This document shows, one piece after another, positions 34,766-44,785 of a stretch of 64,000 bases of DNA. Origin of the DNA: JACMLD01 sp047602295. GTDB lineage: Bacteria > Bacteroidota > Bacteroidia > Chitinophagales > Chitinophagaceae. Within the stretch, counting starts at the first letter, position 1. The number at the start of each line of letters is the position of its first letter. Made by a program: the position numbers and the translations under genes. The notes under the pieces were generated by a model. That model made no database searches. It saw only the letters and a program-made list of their open reading frames with translations, and was not told the origin of the DNA. The stretch covers positions 5,456,001 through 5,520,000 of the forward strand of contig JASGHP010000001.1 in assembly GCA_047602295.1 (NCBI GenBank), written 5' to 3'.

Positions 34766-37700
34766 TTGGTTGTTTTATTTCGATTTATACTAAGGATACC
34801 TGTAACCACACTTGCTGCTTTATTAACAATCTTACTGTTATGTAGCAACCTGTCTGCGCTTGCCCAAAACCCAACCACCACTCCAGACACACTTAAATAC
34901 CCCATTTCAGATAGAAGAGGCGACAAATTGTCTAACCCCGGAAGAAAATCGCTTGACTTAAAAGATCCTGCCAATATTAAAGACTCAATTGAGTACGACC
35001 CCAAGACCAAACAATATTATATTATTGAGAAAATTGGCAACAACTATTATCGCAAGCCAACATATCTCACTTTTGATGAATACATGCGCCTGCGTGCCAA
35101 ACAGGATGAAGATGATTATTTTAAAAAACGTTCCGATGTGCTGAGCAGTCTTAATAAAAAGATGCTGAAGCCTAAACTGAGCGTTACAGACAATCTCTTC
35201 AACCGCATTTTTGGTAATGGCAAAATAGAAATCAAACCACAAGGTAGTGTTGATATAACTGCCGGTTACCAGGGTCAGAACATAAAAAACCCCACGCTGC
35301 CTGAAAGTGCACGCAAAACCGGTGGTTTTGATTTTGACATGAATGCCAACCTGAGTGTTATTGCCAATATTGGTGATAAACTGCGCTTGCCCATCAGCTA
35401 TAACACGCAGGCAACTTTCGATTTTGAAAACCAATTAAAGCTTGATTATACCGGCGGCCCGGATGAAATTATTAAACGCATTGAAGCTGGTAACGTATCC
35501 TTTTCTACAAAAGGAACTTTAATACAGGGAGCCCAGCAGTTGTTTGGTATTAAAACGCAATTGCAGTTTGGTAAATTAAACGTAACAGCCGTATTGGCCA
35601 ATCAGCGTTCTCAAAGGCAATCACTTGGTTTAAGCGGTGGCTCTGCTTCCAACCTGTTTGAGTTTAGGGCCGATGACTATGAAGAAAACCGTCACTTCCT
35701 TTTATCGCAATATTTTAGAAACAATTATAACAGTGCATTGGCCAACCTGCCAGCAGTGCTTTCTAAAGTACAGATTTTGCAAATGGAAGTATGGGTTACC
35801 AACAGAAACGGATCTACTACCGATACAAGAGATGTGGTAGGTTTGATGGACCTAGCAGAAGATACTGCCTATAACTCCAATGTACAACCGTACAAAAGAT
35901 TGCCTTATGGCCTGCCGGATAACGATGTAAATACTTTGTACCGCACTATTATTAACGACCCTAATGCACGCAGTTCTTCTTTTGTAACATCAAGGCTGGC
36001 AAGTTTTGGTTTATCACCAGTGCAGGATTTTGAAAAAACATTTGCCCGTAAACTCGCAGCTTCAGAATATTATTACGATCCACAGGTTGGATATTTATCA
36101 CTTAACCAGCCACTGCAGTCTGATGAAGTTTTAGGTGTTGCTTTTCGCTACACTTACAATGGCCAAACAAAACAAGTAGGTGAATTTTCCCAGGATATTC
36201 CACCAGATACTACTGCTGCTAAAACCGGCAACCAGAAGGTTTTATTCTTGAAATTATTGAAAGCAACATCGCAACGTCCCAACCTTCCTATTTGGGATCT
36301 GATGATGAAGAACGTTTACGTGTTGAAAACAAAAGATGGCAGCTACCTCAGCGGTGTGCAGGCTACAGATTTTCAATTGAACATCTTATACGAGCAACCG
36401 AGCCTGGGCAGCAAACGCTATTTACCAGAAGGCCCGCGTTCTGGTGTGCCATTGCTTGAAATATTAAGACTGGATACGTTAAATACCAGGAACGACCCGC
36501 AACCTGATGGTATATTCGACTATATAGAACAGCGAACAATCTTTTCGCAACAGGCTAGAATCGTATTTCCTATACTGGAGCCTTTTGGGCGAGATCTGCA
36601 GCGGCGTGCCTTTTATGGAAGCCCGCAGTCGATGATTGATCAATACGTTTATTATCCTTTGTACGATACCATTAAAGAGATTGCAAAAACGTATGCTAAC
36701 CTCGACAGGTTTATAATTAGCGGTAAAGCAAAAGGTACTTCTACTTCTGAAATTTCTTTGGGTGCGTTTAACGTGCCACAAGGTTCTGTAAGCGTTAGCG
36801 CCGGCGGAACGGTTTTAAAAGAAGGTATTGACTACTCTGTGGATTATGGATTGGGTACAGTAAAAATTATTAACCAGGCTATCATCAATTCTGGCGTGCC
36901 GGTAAATGTGCAGTTTGAAAACAATGCAGGTTTTGGATTGCAACAGCGCAATTACCTGGGCTTGCGGTTGGACTACCAGATTACCAATACCGCTAAAAAA
37001 TCTTTTAGTGTGGGTGGGCAAATTGTGCGCATGGGCGAGCGGCCATACTTTAGCAAAGTAAGCACGAGTGATGGAGACCCGATACGAAACACCATGTACG
37101 GCCTGGATTTTAATTATAGATCTGAGTTTCCAAAGCTTACAAGATGGCTGGATAAATTGCCGGGTTATCACACTACAGAAATGAGCACCATACAAGCTTA
37201 TGGTGAGGCTGCAGCATTGAAACCCGGTCACCCGCCACAGATTGGTAAAGGCACCAGCGGTTCTATTTATATTGACGATTTTGAAGGTGCTACCAGCAAC
37301 ATAGATCTGCGTTTTCCATTGGTAAGCTGGGCTTTGGCATCCACCCCACAAAACAATGGCTTATTCCCTGAGTCTGCTCTTAGCAATGATCTTAGCTATG
37401 GATATAACCGTGCTAAAATTGCCTGGTATAATATCGAACCAAACTTGCAAGACTCTAAAGGAACTAATAACCCTGTAAAAGGTTATCAGGATTTTTCTGA
37501 CCCACGCATACGTGCAGTTAATCAACAGGAAATTTATCCAACTAAATCTGTAGATTATGGGCAGGCTCAATTGGTAACATTTGACCTTGCTTATTATCCT
37601 ACTGAACGCGGACCGTACAACTTCGATTCTCGTCCGGGCAGTATTAGTGCAAACGGAAAGTTGCAAAACCCCAAAACACGCTGGGGCGGCATCATGCGTT

Positions 37701-40700
37701 CTATTGATCAAACAGATTTTGAAACAGCCAACGTAGAATACATAGAATTCTGGATGCAGGATCCTTTCTTATTAAACCCGTCCAGCACCGGTGGCCAGTT
37801 TTACATTAACCTTGGAAACATCTCTGAAGATGTGCTGCGCGATGGCAGAAGGCAATTTGAAAATGGTTTGCCTGGTGCAGATGGCAAAGCAGCAGTAGAC
37901 AATACTTCTGTATGGGGTAGTGTACCTGCCAACCCGTTGCAGGTAACAGCAGCTTTCAGCAACGATCCTGCAGACAGACCATTCCAGGACGTGGGTTTTG
38001 ACGGATTGGGCGATGTTGCCGAACAGTCAAAGTTCAATACTTACTTAACCGGGTTGGGTAATATAGTAGGCGCAGGTTCTCCGGCTTACCAGCAGGCATT
38101 TGCTGATCCTGCTACTGATAACTTTAAAAACTATCGTGATGCTTCTTACGATAATGCACAAGCAGGTATACTTGCCCGTTATAAACAAATAAACAATCCA
38201 CAAGGCAATTCACCCATTGCAGATGCCAATGCTACCATCACTACAGCAGCTACTTTATATCCAGACCAGGAAGATCTAAACAAAGACAATACATTGAATG
38301 AGCTGGAAGAATATTTCCAGTACAAAATAAACCTGGCACCAGGCCAGTTTACTGTTGGTCAGAATTTTATTACAGATAAAAGATCTTTCACTCCCAATAT
38401 TCCCAATGGCAAACCGGAAAACTGGTATTTGTTCCGCGTGCCAATAGATCAATACCAAAGTAAAGTGGGTAATATCCCCGACTTTAAATCCATACGCTTT
38501 ATTCGTATGTTCCTTACCGGTTTTGAAGATTCTGTTGTTTGCCGTTTTGCACAGTTTGAAATGGTGCGCAACCAATGGAGGAATTTTACATTCAATGTTG
38601 ATACAACTGGTAACTATACTACTTTACCAACGCCATCCAGCACAGAGTTTAATGTACTGGCTGTAAACATAGAAGAAAACAGCAAACGTACGCCTGTTCC
38701 TTATGTAACACCTCCCGGCATTGAGCGTCAGCAATTGCTAAGCAATAACAACGTAAACCTGTTCCAGAATGAACAGAGCATGAGCTTGCAAATTTGTAAC
38801 CTGGTAAAAAATGATGCTCGTGGCGTATTCAAAACATTTAATCTTGATCTGCGCCAATACGGTACACTTTCTATGTTTATACATGCAGAAGGACGTGGCA
38901 CTGTAGACCCGCTGCAACCAAATACAGAAGTTGCTATTATAAGATTGGGAAGCGACTTTGTAAGCAACTATTACGAAATTAAAATCCCGCTTACCAAAAC
39001 GCCTTATAATGCAACAGATCCCAATGTTATATGGCCTTCGCAAAATGAATTAGCGCTTAGCCTGCAACGTTTGATACAATTGAAAGTAAGGCGCAACAAT
39101 GCAAGCCTTCCTACAAATTATTATAAGGAGACTGATGCGGATGGAAAAAGCTATGCCATACTTGGTAACCCCAATCTTGGTGAAGTACGTGGCATGTTCC
39201 TGGGTGTTCAAAACATAGGCATTGAACCTTTGTGTACGGAAGTTTGGTTTAATGAATTGCGCCTTTCAGATTTGAATGAAAAAGGTGGTATGGCTGCGTT
39301 GGGCCGGGTGGATGTAAAACTTGCAGACCTTGGTACATTGACGCTATCCGGAAGTTTTAAAGGTGTAGGCTTTGGCAACATAGACCAGGGCGTAAACGAA
39401 AGAGCAAAAGAAAATCTTACACAATTTGATGCTGCTACCAATTTGGAATTGGGAAAATTCTTTCCAAAGAAGGCAGGCATCTCTATTCCAACGTATGCCA
39501 GCTATTCTCAAACAGTAAGTACTCCGGAATTTGATCCTTATGATCTTGATATAAAATTGAAAGACAAGCTGGCTGGTGCAAATTCAAAAGCTGTCAGAGA
39601 CTCAATCAAAGAACAGGCAGTGGAAGTAACCACTATACGCACCATCAATTTTACAAACGTAAAAAAGAATAACACTACTGGTAAAAAACAAAAGTTGTGG
39701 AGCATAGAAAATGTGGACGTAAGTTATTCCTATACACGTTCGGAACACCATAGCCCATTGATCGAAAGCGATGAGCTGATAGTTCATCATGGTGGCCTGG
39801 GTTATAATTATTCTGTTAATCCAAAATACATTGAGCCATTCAAGAATTTTATTCGCTCAAAAAGTCCGTGGTTTAAATTCCTGAAAGAATTTAACCTTAA
39901 CCCAATGCCATCTATACTCAGTTTCCGTGGAGATGTGAAACGACAGTTTGGTGCATTCCGTCCGCGCAATGTGGGCGGGCCAAAAGGTGTATTGCCGGAA
40001 ACGTACAATAAGTATTTTACGTTCGACAGGTATTATACTTTGCGTTGGGATTTCACCCGATCTCTCAATCTTGATTTTACTGCCACCAATATGGCACGTG
40101 TAGATGAAGCACCGGGCAGATTGACTGCATACGAGAAAAGGCAGATGTGGAACAACTTTTTGAAAGGTGGAAGAAATGTTTCTTATAACCAAACAGCTAC
40201 ATTCACTTATGCATTGCCTACCAGCAAAATTCCATTGCTCGACTGGACAAATGTTCGTGTGGGTTATACTGCTAAATATGGCTGGTTGGCTTCATCTCTT
40301 GATTCTGTAGCAAGAAGCTTAGGTAATTTTATAAATAATGCGCAGGATAAAAATGCAACAGCAGAATTAGACTTTACCAAGCTATATCAAAAAAGCCGTT
40401 TCCTGCGTGCATTGGATTGGGATGCACCAAAAGCTGCACCTGCTCCTAAACCACAAGGCGGAAGACCCAATGCAGACACTACAGGTCTTAAAGGTAAAAA
40501 GCCAAAAGAGCGTGCCATTAAAGACCCTAATGAATTACCAGAGCTTGGTATGGGTATAAAGATTGTGGGAAGAATTCTTACTTCTATAAAAAGGATGAGC
40601 ATTACGTATAATGCTACTGGTACAACAAATCTTGCTGGTTATACAGACAGTTCAAAATTACTGGGTATGAACTGGCGCAGCATGGCTCCGGGCTTTGATT

Positions 40701-41998
40701 TTATTATGGGTCGCCAACCAGATACCAATTACCTAAACAAATTTGCGAACAAAGGTTTCTTTACGCACAATCCATTGCTGAATACATTGAACAGGCAGGA
40801 TTACAATCAAACTTTAAAGATCAATGCGCAATTAATACCAGTAAGAGATCTTACCATTGATGTAAACCTTGACAAAACGTTTGGTAAAACTTATTCTGAA
40901 TTATTTAAAGACACAACAACCAATGGTACAGGCAGTCTTACGCGTTTAAGTCCTTACTCATCTGGTAGCTTTAGTGTAAGTTATATTTCATTTCAAACAT
41001 TGTTTGATAAGGTTAGCCCTGATGAAGTATCTAATACATTCCTGAAATTTCAAAACTATCGTTCTGTATTGTCTAAGCGATTGGCAAGTATGAATCCATA
41101 TTCTAAAGATGCTGCCGGCAACCCGATACAGGATGCAGATGGTTATTATAAAGGCTATGGAAAATATGCACAGGATGTTTTGATACCCGCATTTCTTGCT
41201 GCTTATACAGGAAAGGATCCTAATACTATTTCTTTAATAAACCAGGACAATTCAAAAGTAAGCAGCAATCCATTTAGTGGTATTAAGCCATTGCCTAACT
41301 GGCGTATTTCTTACAATGGTTTAACAAGGCTTCCGGGCATGGATAAAATATTCAGCAACTTTACTGTTACGCATGCATATAACAGCACGCTTAGCATGAA
41401 CAGTTTCAACTCTGCCCTGCTGTACCAGGATCCATTAAAACAAAGTTACCCAGGCTTTATTGACACACTTACGGGTAACTTTATTCCGTATTTCCTGGTA
41501 CCCAACCTTACCATCTCTGAGGCATTTGCGCCGTTTATTGATATAGACATGCAAATGACAAACCAAATGGGTGCAAGGTTTGAATACAAAAAATCTCGCC
41601 AGTTAAGCCTTAGCCTGGTAGATTTTCAATTAAGTGAATCAAGGTCTACAGAATTTACTATTGGCGGCAGGTGGAGAAAGAAAGGCTTCCCGCTTCCATT
41701 TAAAGTTCCTTTCACTAAAAAGGATACAAAAAAATTGCAGAACGATATAACGTTTACGCTTGACTTTAGCATTCGCGACGATATAACTTCTAACAGCCGA
41801 TTGGACCAGGTAACAGTTTTGCCTACCGCAGGTCAAAAAGTGATTACCATATCGCCAAGTATAGATTATGTGTTGAATAACCGCGTGAAAGTAATCCTGT
41901 ATTTTGATCAACGCAGAACGGAACCTAAGATTTCTACTTCTGCGCCTATTACCAATACCAAAGGTGGTATAAAGATTAATATATCGCTGGCGCAATAG
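34766..41998 (+). CDS. sprA: SprA, outer-membrane translocon of the type IX secretion system
   Basis: Giant 2410-residue outer-membrane beta-barrel through which type IX secretion substrates leave the cell; also needed for gliding in flavobacteria. Seen: an exported N-terminus (hydrophobic stretch about 8-33 ending SALAQN), PTYLTFDEYMRLRAKQDEDDYFKKR, GKIEIKPQGSVDITAGYQGQ, repeated TonB-plug-like and barrel segments, YIDDFEGATSNIDLR, EYIEFWMQDPF, YFQYKINLAPGQ and a C-terminal strand series ending GGIKINISLAQ. These are SprA landmarks. No ATG is available near the signal peptide: the first in-frame Met is past residue 100, so the start must be the TTG at 34766 or another rare codon. It lies 45 bases after ruvA and a terminator follows. 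Confidence 0.95.
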   Translation: MVVLFRFILRIPVTTLAALLTILLLCSNLSALAQNPTTTPDTLKYPISDRRGDKLSNPGRKSLDLKDPANIKDSIEYDPKTKQYYIIEKIGNNYYRKPTYLTFDEYMRLRAKQDEDDYFKKRSDVLSSLNKKMLKPKLSVTDNLFNRIFGNGKIEIKPQGSVDITAGYQGQNIKNPTLPESARKTGGFDFDMNANLSVIANIGDKLRLPISYNTQATFDFENQLKLDYTGGPDEIIKRIEAGNVSFSTKGTLIQGAQQLFGIKTQLQFGKLNVTAVLANQRSQRQSLGLSGGSASNLFEFRADDYEENRHFLLSQYFRNNYNSALANLPAVLSKVQILQMEVWVTNRNGSTTDTRDVVGLMDLAEDTAYNSNVQPYKRLPYGLPDNDVNTLYRTIINDPNARSSSFVTSRLASFGLSPVQDFEKTFARKLAASEYYYDPQVGYLSLNQPLQSDEVLGVAFRYTYNGQTKQVGEFSQDIPPDTTAAKTGNQKVLFLKLLKATSQRPNLPIWDLMMKNVYVLKTKDGSYLSGVQATDFQLNILYEQPSLGSKRYLPEGPRSGVPLLEILRLDTLNTRNDPQPDGIFDYIEQRTIFSQQARIVFPILEPFGRDLQRRAFYGSPQSMIDQYVYYPLYDTIKEIAKTYANLDRFIISGKAKGTSTSEISLGAFNVPQGSVSVSAGGTVLKEGIDYSVDYGLGTVKIINQAIINSGVPVNVQFENNAGFGLQQRNYLGLRLDYQITNTAKKSFSVGGQIVRMGERPYFSKVSTSDGDPIRNTMYGLDFNYRSEFPKLTRWLDKLPGYHTTEMSTIQAYGEAAALKPGHPPQIGKGTSGSIYIDDFEGATSNIDLRFPLVSWALASTPQNNGLFPESALSNDLSYGYNRAKIAWYNIEPNLQDSKGTNNPVKGYQDFSDPRIRAVNQQEIYPTKSVDYGQAQLVTFDLAYYPTERGPYNFDSRPGSISANGKLQNPKTRWGGIMRSIDQTDFETANVEYIEFWMQDPFLLNPSSTGGQFYINLGNISEDVLRDGRRQFENGLPGADGKAAVDNTSVWGSVPANPLQVTAAFSNDPADRPFQDVGFDGLGDVAEQSKFNTYLTGLGNIVGAGSPAYQQAFADPATDNFKNYRDASYDNAQAGILARYKQINNPQGNSPIADANATITTAATLYPDQEDLNKDNTLNELEEYFQYKINLAPGQFTVGQNFITDKRSFTPNIPNGKPENWYLFRVPIDQYQSKVGNIPDFKSIRFIRMFLTGFEDSVVCRFAQFEMVRNQWRNFTFNVDTTGNYTTLPTPSSTEFNVLAVNIEENSKRTPVPYVTPPGIERQQLLSNNNVNLFQNEQSMSLQICNLVKNDARGVFKTFNLDLRQYGTLSMFIHAEGRGTVDPLQPNTEVAIIRLGSDFVSNYYEIKIPLTKTPYNATDPNVIWPSQNELALSLQRLIQLKVRRNNASLPTNYYKETDADGKSYAILGNPNLGEVRGMFLGVQNIGIEPLCTEVWFNELRLSDLNEKGGMAALGRVDVKLADLGTLTLSGSFKGVGFGNIDQGVNERAKENLTQFDAATNLELGKFFPKKAGISIPTYASYSQTVSTPEFDPYDLDIKLKDKLAGANSKAVRDSIKEQAVEVTTIRTINFTNVKKNNTTGKKQKLWSIENVDVSYSYTRSEHHSPLIESDELIVHHGGLGYNYSVNPKYIEPFKNFIRSKSPWFKFLKEFNLNPMPSILSFRGDVKRQFGAFRPRNVGGPKGVLPETYNKYFTFDRYYTLRWDFTRSLNLDFTATNMARVDEAPGRLTAYEKRQMWNNFLKGGRNVSYNQTATFTYALPTSKIPLLDWTNVRVGYTAKYGWLASSLDSVARSLGNFINNAQDKNATAELDFTKLYQKSRFLRALDWDAPKAAPAPKPQGGRPNADTTGLKGKKPKERAIKDPNELPELGMGIKIVGRILTSIKRMSITYNATGTTNLAGYTDSSKLLGMNWRSMAPGFDFIMGRQPDTNYLNKFANKGFFTHNPLLNTLNRQDYNQTLKINAQLIPVRDLTIDVNLDKTFGKTYSELFKDTTTNGTGSLTRLSPYSSGSFSVSYISFQTLFDKVSPDEVSNTFLKFQNYRSVLSKRLASMNPYSKDAAGNPIQDADGYYKGYGKYAQDVLIPAFLAAYTGKDPNTISLINQDNSKVSSNPFSGIKPLPNWRISYNGLTRLPGMDKIFSNFTVTHAYNSTLSMNSFNSALLYQDPLKQSYPGFIDTLTGNFIPYFLVPNLTISEAFAPFIDIDMQMTNQMGARFEYKKSRQLSLSLVDFQLSESRSTEFTIGGRWRKKGFPLPFKVPFTKKDTKKLQNDITFTLDFSIRDDITSNSRLDQVTVLPTAGQKVITISPSIDYVLNNRVKVILYFDQRRTEPKISTSAPITNTKGGIKINISLAQ

Positions 41999-42010
41999 CT
42001 AAATAAAATC

Positions 42011-42047
42011 AAAAGCCAGGAACCATAAATTGGTCGCTGGCTTTTTT
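42011..42047 (+). terminator. Intrinsic terminator after sprA
   Basis: AAAAGCCAG / CTGGCTTTT stem with an additional inner ACCA/TGGT pairing, followed by a T-run. Confidence 0.85.
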
Positions 42048-42132
42048 GTTTGCAAACCGTCAAGTGTAGTTATTATTGATTTTTTTCTTTTAGCTTTTAA
42101 GGTTCTAACTTGCTTCTATAAATAAATCTTAA

Positions 42133-42585
42133 ATGAGCATTTTAGTAAGAAAAGTAACCAAAGAAGATTGCCCCAGACTACTTGAGTTGATTAACGAACT
42201 AGCTGTATATGAAAAAGCGCCGCAGGAAGTAACTGTTACACTGGATCATTTTATAGAAAGCGGTTTTGCAACAAACCCGGTATGGTGGGCTTTTGCTGCA
42301 GAAGTAGATGGAAAAGTAGAAGGCTTTGCGCTTTACTATGTGCGTTACTCAACCTGGAAGGGACAGCGTATGTACTTGGAAGATATAATTGTAACGGAAA
42401 AAATGAGAGGTAAAGGTTTGGGCAAATTACTGTTTGAAGCATTAATAGCTGAAGCCAAAGAAAAAAAATTCAACGGCATTACATGGCAGGTGCTTGACTG
42501 GAATGAACCCGCTATTAATTTTTATAAGAAGTATTATAATGCAAGCATGGATCCGGAATGGATTAATTGTGCAATTAGCATATAA
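42133..42585 (+). CDS. GNAT family N-acetyltransferase
   Basis: Acetyl-CoA dependent N-acetyltransferase of 150 residues. Seen: the GNAT opening ILVRKVTKEDCPRLLELINELAVYEKAP (residues 3-30) with the AVYEKAP element typical of diamine/spermidine acetyltransferase-like members; strand beta4 FALYYVRYSTWKGQRMYLEDIIVTEKMRGKGLGKLLFEAL (the V-x-x-x-x-R-G-x-G-x-G/A acetyl-CoA loop is EKMRGKGLG); and the last strand ITWQVLDWNEPAINFYKKYYNA, where the Tyr general acid sits. The closest named group is SSAT-like. The actual amine substrate cannot be read off. Monocistronic, closed by a hairpin terminator shared with fabD. Confidence 0.85.
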   Translation: MSILVRKVTKEDCPRLLELINELAVYEKAPQEVTVTLDHFIESGFATNPVWWAFAAEVDGKVEGFALYYVRYSTWKGQRMYLEDIIVTEKMRGKGLGKLLFEALIAEAKEKKFNGITWQVLDWNEPAINFYKKYYNASMDPEWINCAISI

Positions 42586-42591
42586 AATATA

Positions 42592-42624
42592 AAAGCCCAT
42601 TTGCTATGAAACAAATGGGCTTTA
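42592..42624 (+). terminator. Bidirectional terminator between the acetyltransferase gene and fabD
   Basis: AAAGCCCATTTG / CAAATGGGCTTT, 12-bp perfect stem with an 8-base loop. Confidence 0.82.
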
Positions 42625-42640
42625 TAATTACGCAAATCTT

Positions 42641-43531
42641 TTAGCTGATACCATCAACCTGCATCGTCTTGTCAATTTTCTGAACAAGCCCCTGCAATAC
42701 TTTACCGGGACCAACTTCTGTAAATTTAGAAGCTCCATCCTTTATCATTGCCTGCACACTCTGCGTCCATCTTACAGCACCTGTTAACTGGTCTATCAGG
42801 TTTTGCTTTATTTCGTCTCTATCATAAACAGCTTTTGCTACCACGTTTTGATAAACATGCGCAGTTGGTTGATGAAAAGTTGTTTTCTCAATAGCGTCTT
42901 TCAATTCTTTTTTTGCAGGCTCCATCAATGGAGAGTGGAAAGCGCCTCCGACTGGAAGTACCAAGGCCCTTTTAGCACCTGCTGCTTTCATTCTTTCGCA
43001 AGCTATTTCTATTCCTTTCATACTGCCGCTTATTACCAACTGGCCGGGGCAATTGAAATTGGCAGGTACAACTATTTCACCAGTCTCCTGTTGCACCTGT
43101 GCACATATTTCTTCTACCTTTTCATCTGCCAGTGCCAATACAGCGGCCATGGTAGAAGGATTTTGCTCACATGCTTTTTGCATTGCAGTAGCACGAATGC
43201 TTACCAGTTTCATTCCGTCTTCAAAACTTAGTGTACCATTGGCTACTAATGCAGAAAACTCTCCTAAAGAGTGACCAGCTACCATATCTGGTTTTGCGTT
43301 TTCAATACTTTTATAAGCTATAACAGAATGTAAAAAGACTGCAGGTTGTGTAACGTTTGTTTGTTTTAAATCTTCCTCAGTACCTGTAAACATTATATCA
43401 GAAATACGGAATTGAAGAATTTCATTTGCCTGTTCAAATAATTTTTTTGCGAAAGCATTATTGTCGTAATGCGCCTTACCCATACCAGGAAATTGAGAAC
43501 CCTGGCCCGGAAATACATAAGCATGTTTCAT
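42641..43531 (-). CDS. fabD: Malonyl-CoA:ACP transacylase
   Basis: Loads malonyl groups onto acyl carrier protein for fatty-acid synthesis. 296 residues. Seen: AYVFPGQGSQFPGMG (4-18), QTNVTQPAVFLHSV, the serine hydrolase elbow GHSLGEFSAL with nucleophile Ser88, SIRATAMQKAC with the Arg that binds malonate, GAFHSPLM with the active-site His (about 200), and the closing EVGPGKVLQGLV. All FabD catalytic residues are present. It is transcribed toward the acetyltransferase gene. folE lies upstream on the same strand after an 84-base spacer, but the two are probably separate units. Confidence 0.95.
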   Translation of the reverse strand: MKHAYVFPGQGSQFPGMGKAHYDNNAFAKKLFEQANEILQFRISDIMFTGTEEDLKQTNVTQPAVFLHSVIAYKSIENAKPDMVAGHSLGEFSALVANGTLSFEDGMKLVSIRATAMQKACEQNPSTMAAVLALADEKVEEICAQVQQETGEIVVPANFNCPGQLVISGSMKGIEIACERMKAAGAKRALVLPVGGAFHSPLMEPAKKELKDAIEKTTFHQPTAHVYQNVVAKAVYDRDEIKQNLIDQLTGAVRWTQSVQAMIKDGASKFTEVGPGKVLQGLVQKIDKTMQVDGIS

Positions 43532-43615
43532 ATCATCAGATTGATGCCCAAATATAAAAGGTTTATCTGAAGCAAATAAAACTTTCAGATAAACCTTAAG
43601 AATAAAATAGATTGA

Positions 43616-44212
43616 TTAATGAAGATGGGCGCCAATCAATCTTATAAACTCACTGCGGGTTTCATTTTTATGAAATTCTCCCCAAAATGCAGAAGTAGTT
43701 GTAACTGAATTTTGCTTTTGCACCCCTCGCATCATCATACAGAGATGTGATGCTTCTATTACTACGGCAACACCCAACGGGCTAAGGGTATCCCTTATTA
43801 CTTCCATTATCTGGTGCGTTAAACGCTCCTGCACCTGCAAACGTCTTGAAAACACATCTACTACCCTAGCTATTTTACTGAGCCCGGTAATATATCCGTT
43901 GGGAATATAGGCCACATGTGCTTTCCCGTAAAACGGCAACATATGGTGCTCGCACATACTGTACAATTCAATGTCTTTTACAATTATCATTTCACTTACA
44001 TCTTCGTGAAACTTTGCAGAATCCAGAATTGCTTTAGCATCTAATTGATAACCGTGGGTTAAAAACTGCATTGCTTTTGCTACACGTTCAGGTGTTTTTA
44101 ATAAACCTTCACGTTCTGCATCTTCTCCAAGAAGAGAGAGCGTCTCTTTATAATTTTCTACAAGCTTTGATGTAATATTTTCGTCGAATTGTTCTGTTTT
44201 TTTGTATGGCAT
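43616..44212 (-). CDS. folE: GTP cyclohydrolase I
   Basis: Opens GTP to 7,8-dihydroneopterin triphosphate, the entry to folate, tetrahydrobiopterin and queuosine precursors. 198 residues. Seen: GLLKTPERVAKAMQFLTHGY (37-55), the zinc site SMCEHHMLPFYGKAHVAYIP with Cys87 and His90, LSKIARVVDVFSRRLQVQERLTHQI and the second zinc Cys158 in HLCMMMRGV. Complete and typical. It sits directly upstream of two 6-pyruvoyl-tetrahydropterin-synthase-like genes on the same strand, so its product is likely passed to them. Confidence 0.96.
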   Translation of the reverse strand: MPYKKTEQFDENITSKLVENYKETLSLLGEDAEREGLLKTPERVAKAMQFLTHGYQLDAKAILDSAKFHEDVSEMIIVKDIELYSMCEHHMLPFYGKAHVAYIPNGYITGLSKIARVVDVFSRRLQVQERLTHQIMEVIRDTLSPLGVAVVIEASHLCMMMRGVQKQNSVTTTSAFWGEFHKNETRSEFIRLIGAHLH

Positions 44213-44249
44213 TGCTAATTTATTATTGTATGATTGTTGTTCAAAAGCT

Positions 44250-44663
44250 CTATGCAGGGTATTCTACAAAATTTCTTTCTGTTTCATATAGCCGCACTTT
44301 TAATTCAAGCGATGCATCAATAACAGGGCGCAGCAAATTGTAAATTACAACAGCAATATTTTCGGCTGTAGGATTAAGATTTTTAAACTCTTTTGTATCC
44401 AGGTTCAGGTTTTTGTGATCGAACTTTACCAAAACATTTTCCTGGATAATATCACTTAGCACTTTCAGATCTATTACAAAACCCGTAACAGGATCTGGCA
44501 CTCCTATAAGCCTTACCACCAATTCATAATTATGGCCATGGTAATTAGGCAAGTTGCACTTACCAAAAACACGGCGATTGGTCTCCGCATCCCAGGCAGG
44601 ATTTTCAAGACGGTGCGCTGCGTTGAAATGTTCTTTGCGATATACGGCAACTTTATTGCTCAT
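44250..44663 (-). CDS. 6-pyruvoyl-tetrahydropterin synthase / QueD-like enzyme, copy 1
   Basis: Zinc-dependent lyase acting on dihydroneopterin triphosphate. 137 residues from ATG 44663 (a longer frame to 44768 is rejected because it adds non-family sequence). Seen: zinc histidines in EHFNAAHRL (His17) and NYHGHNYEL (His42, His44), catalytic Cys36 in FGKCNLPNYHGHNY, and the glutamate that binds the pterin near the C-terminus in RLYETERNFVEY. The family includes true PTPS (biopterin) and QueD (queuosine, CPH4). It lies 37 bases from folE and 122 bases from its paralog, forming a three-gene pterin cluster. Confidence 0.88.
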   Translation of the reverse strand: MSNKVAVYRKEHFNAAHRLENPAWDAETNRRVFGKCNLPNYHGHNYELVVRLIGVPDPVTGFVIDLKVLSDIIQENVLVKFDHKNLNLDTKEFKNLNPTAENIAVVIYNLLRPVIDASLELKVRLYETERNFVEYPA

Positions 44664-44785
44664 GGATTTTTTGGGTATAATCGTTAACGAACAAAAATAT
44701 GTATTACCACCAGCAGGCGGATTTGTTCGGTTTTGTTCATAATAAATGTACAAAACGAATACCAGCAAAATGCAACAGGCTATTT

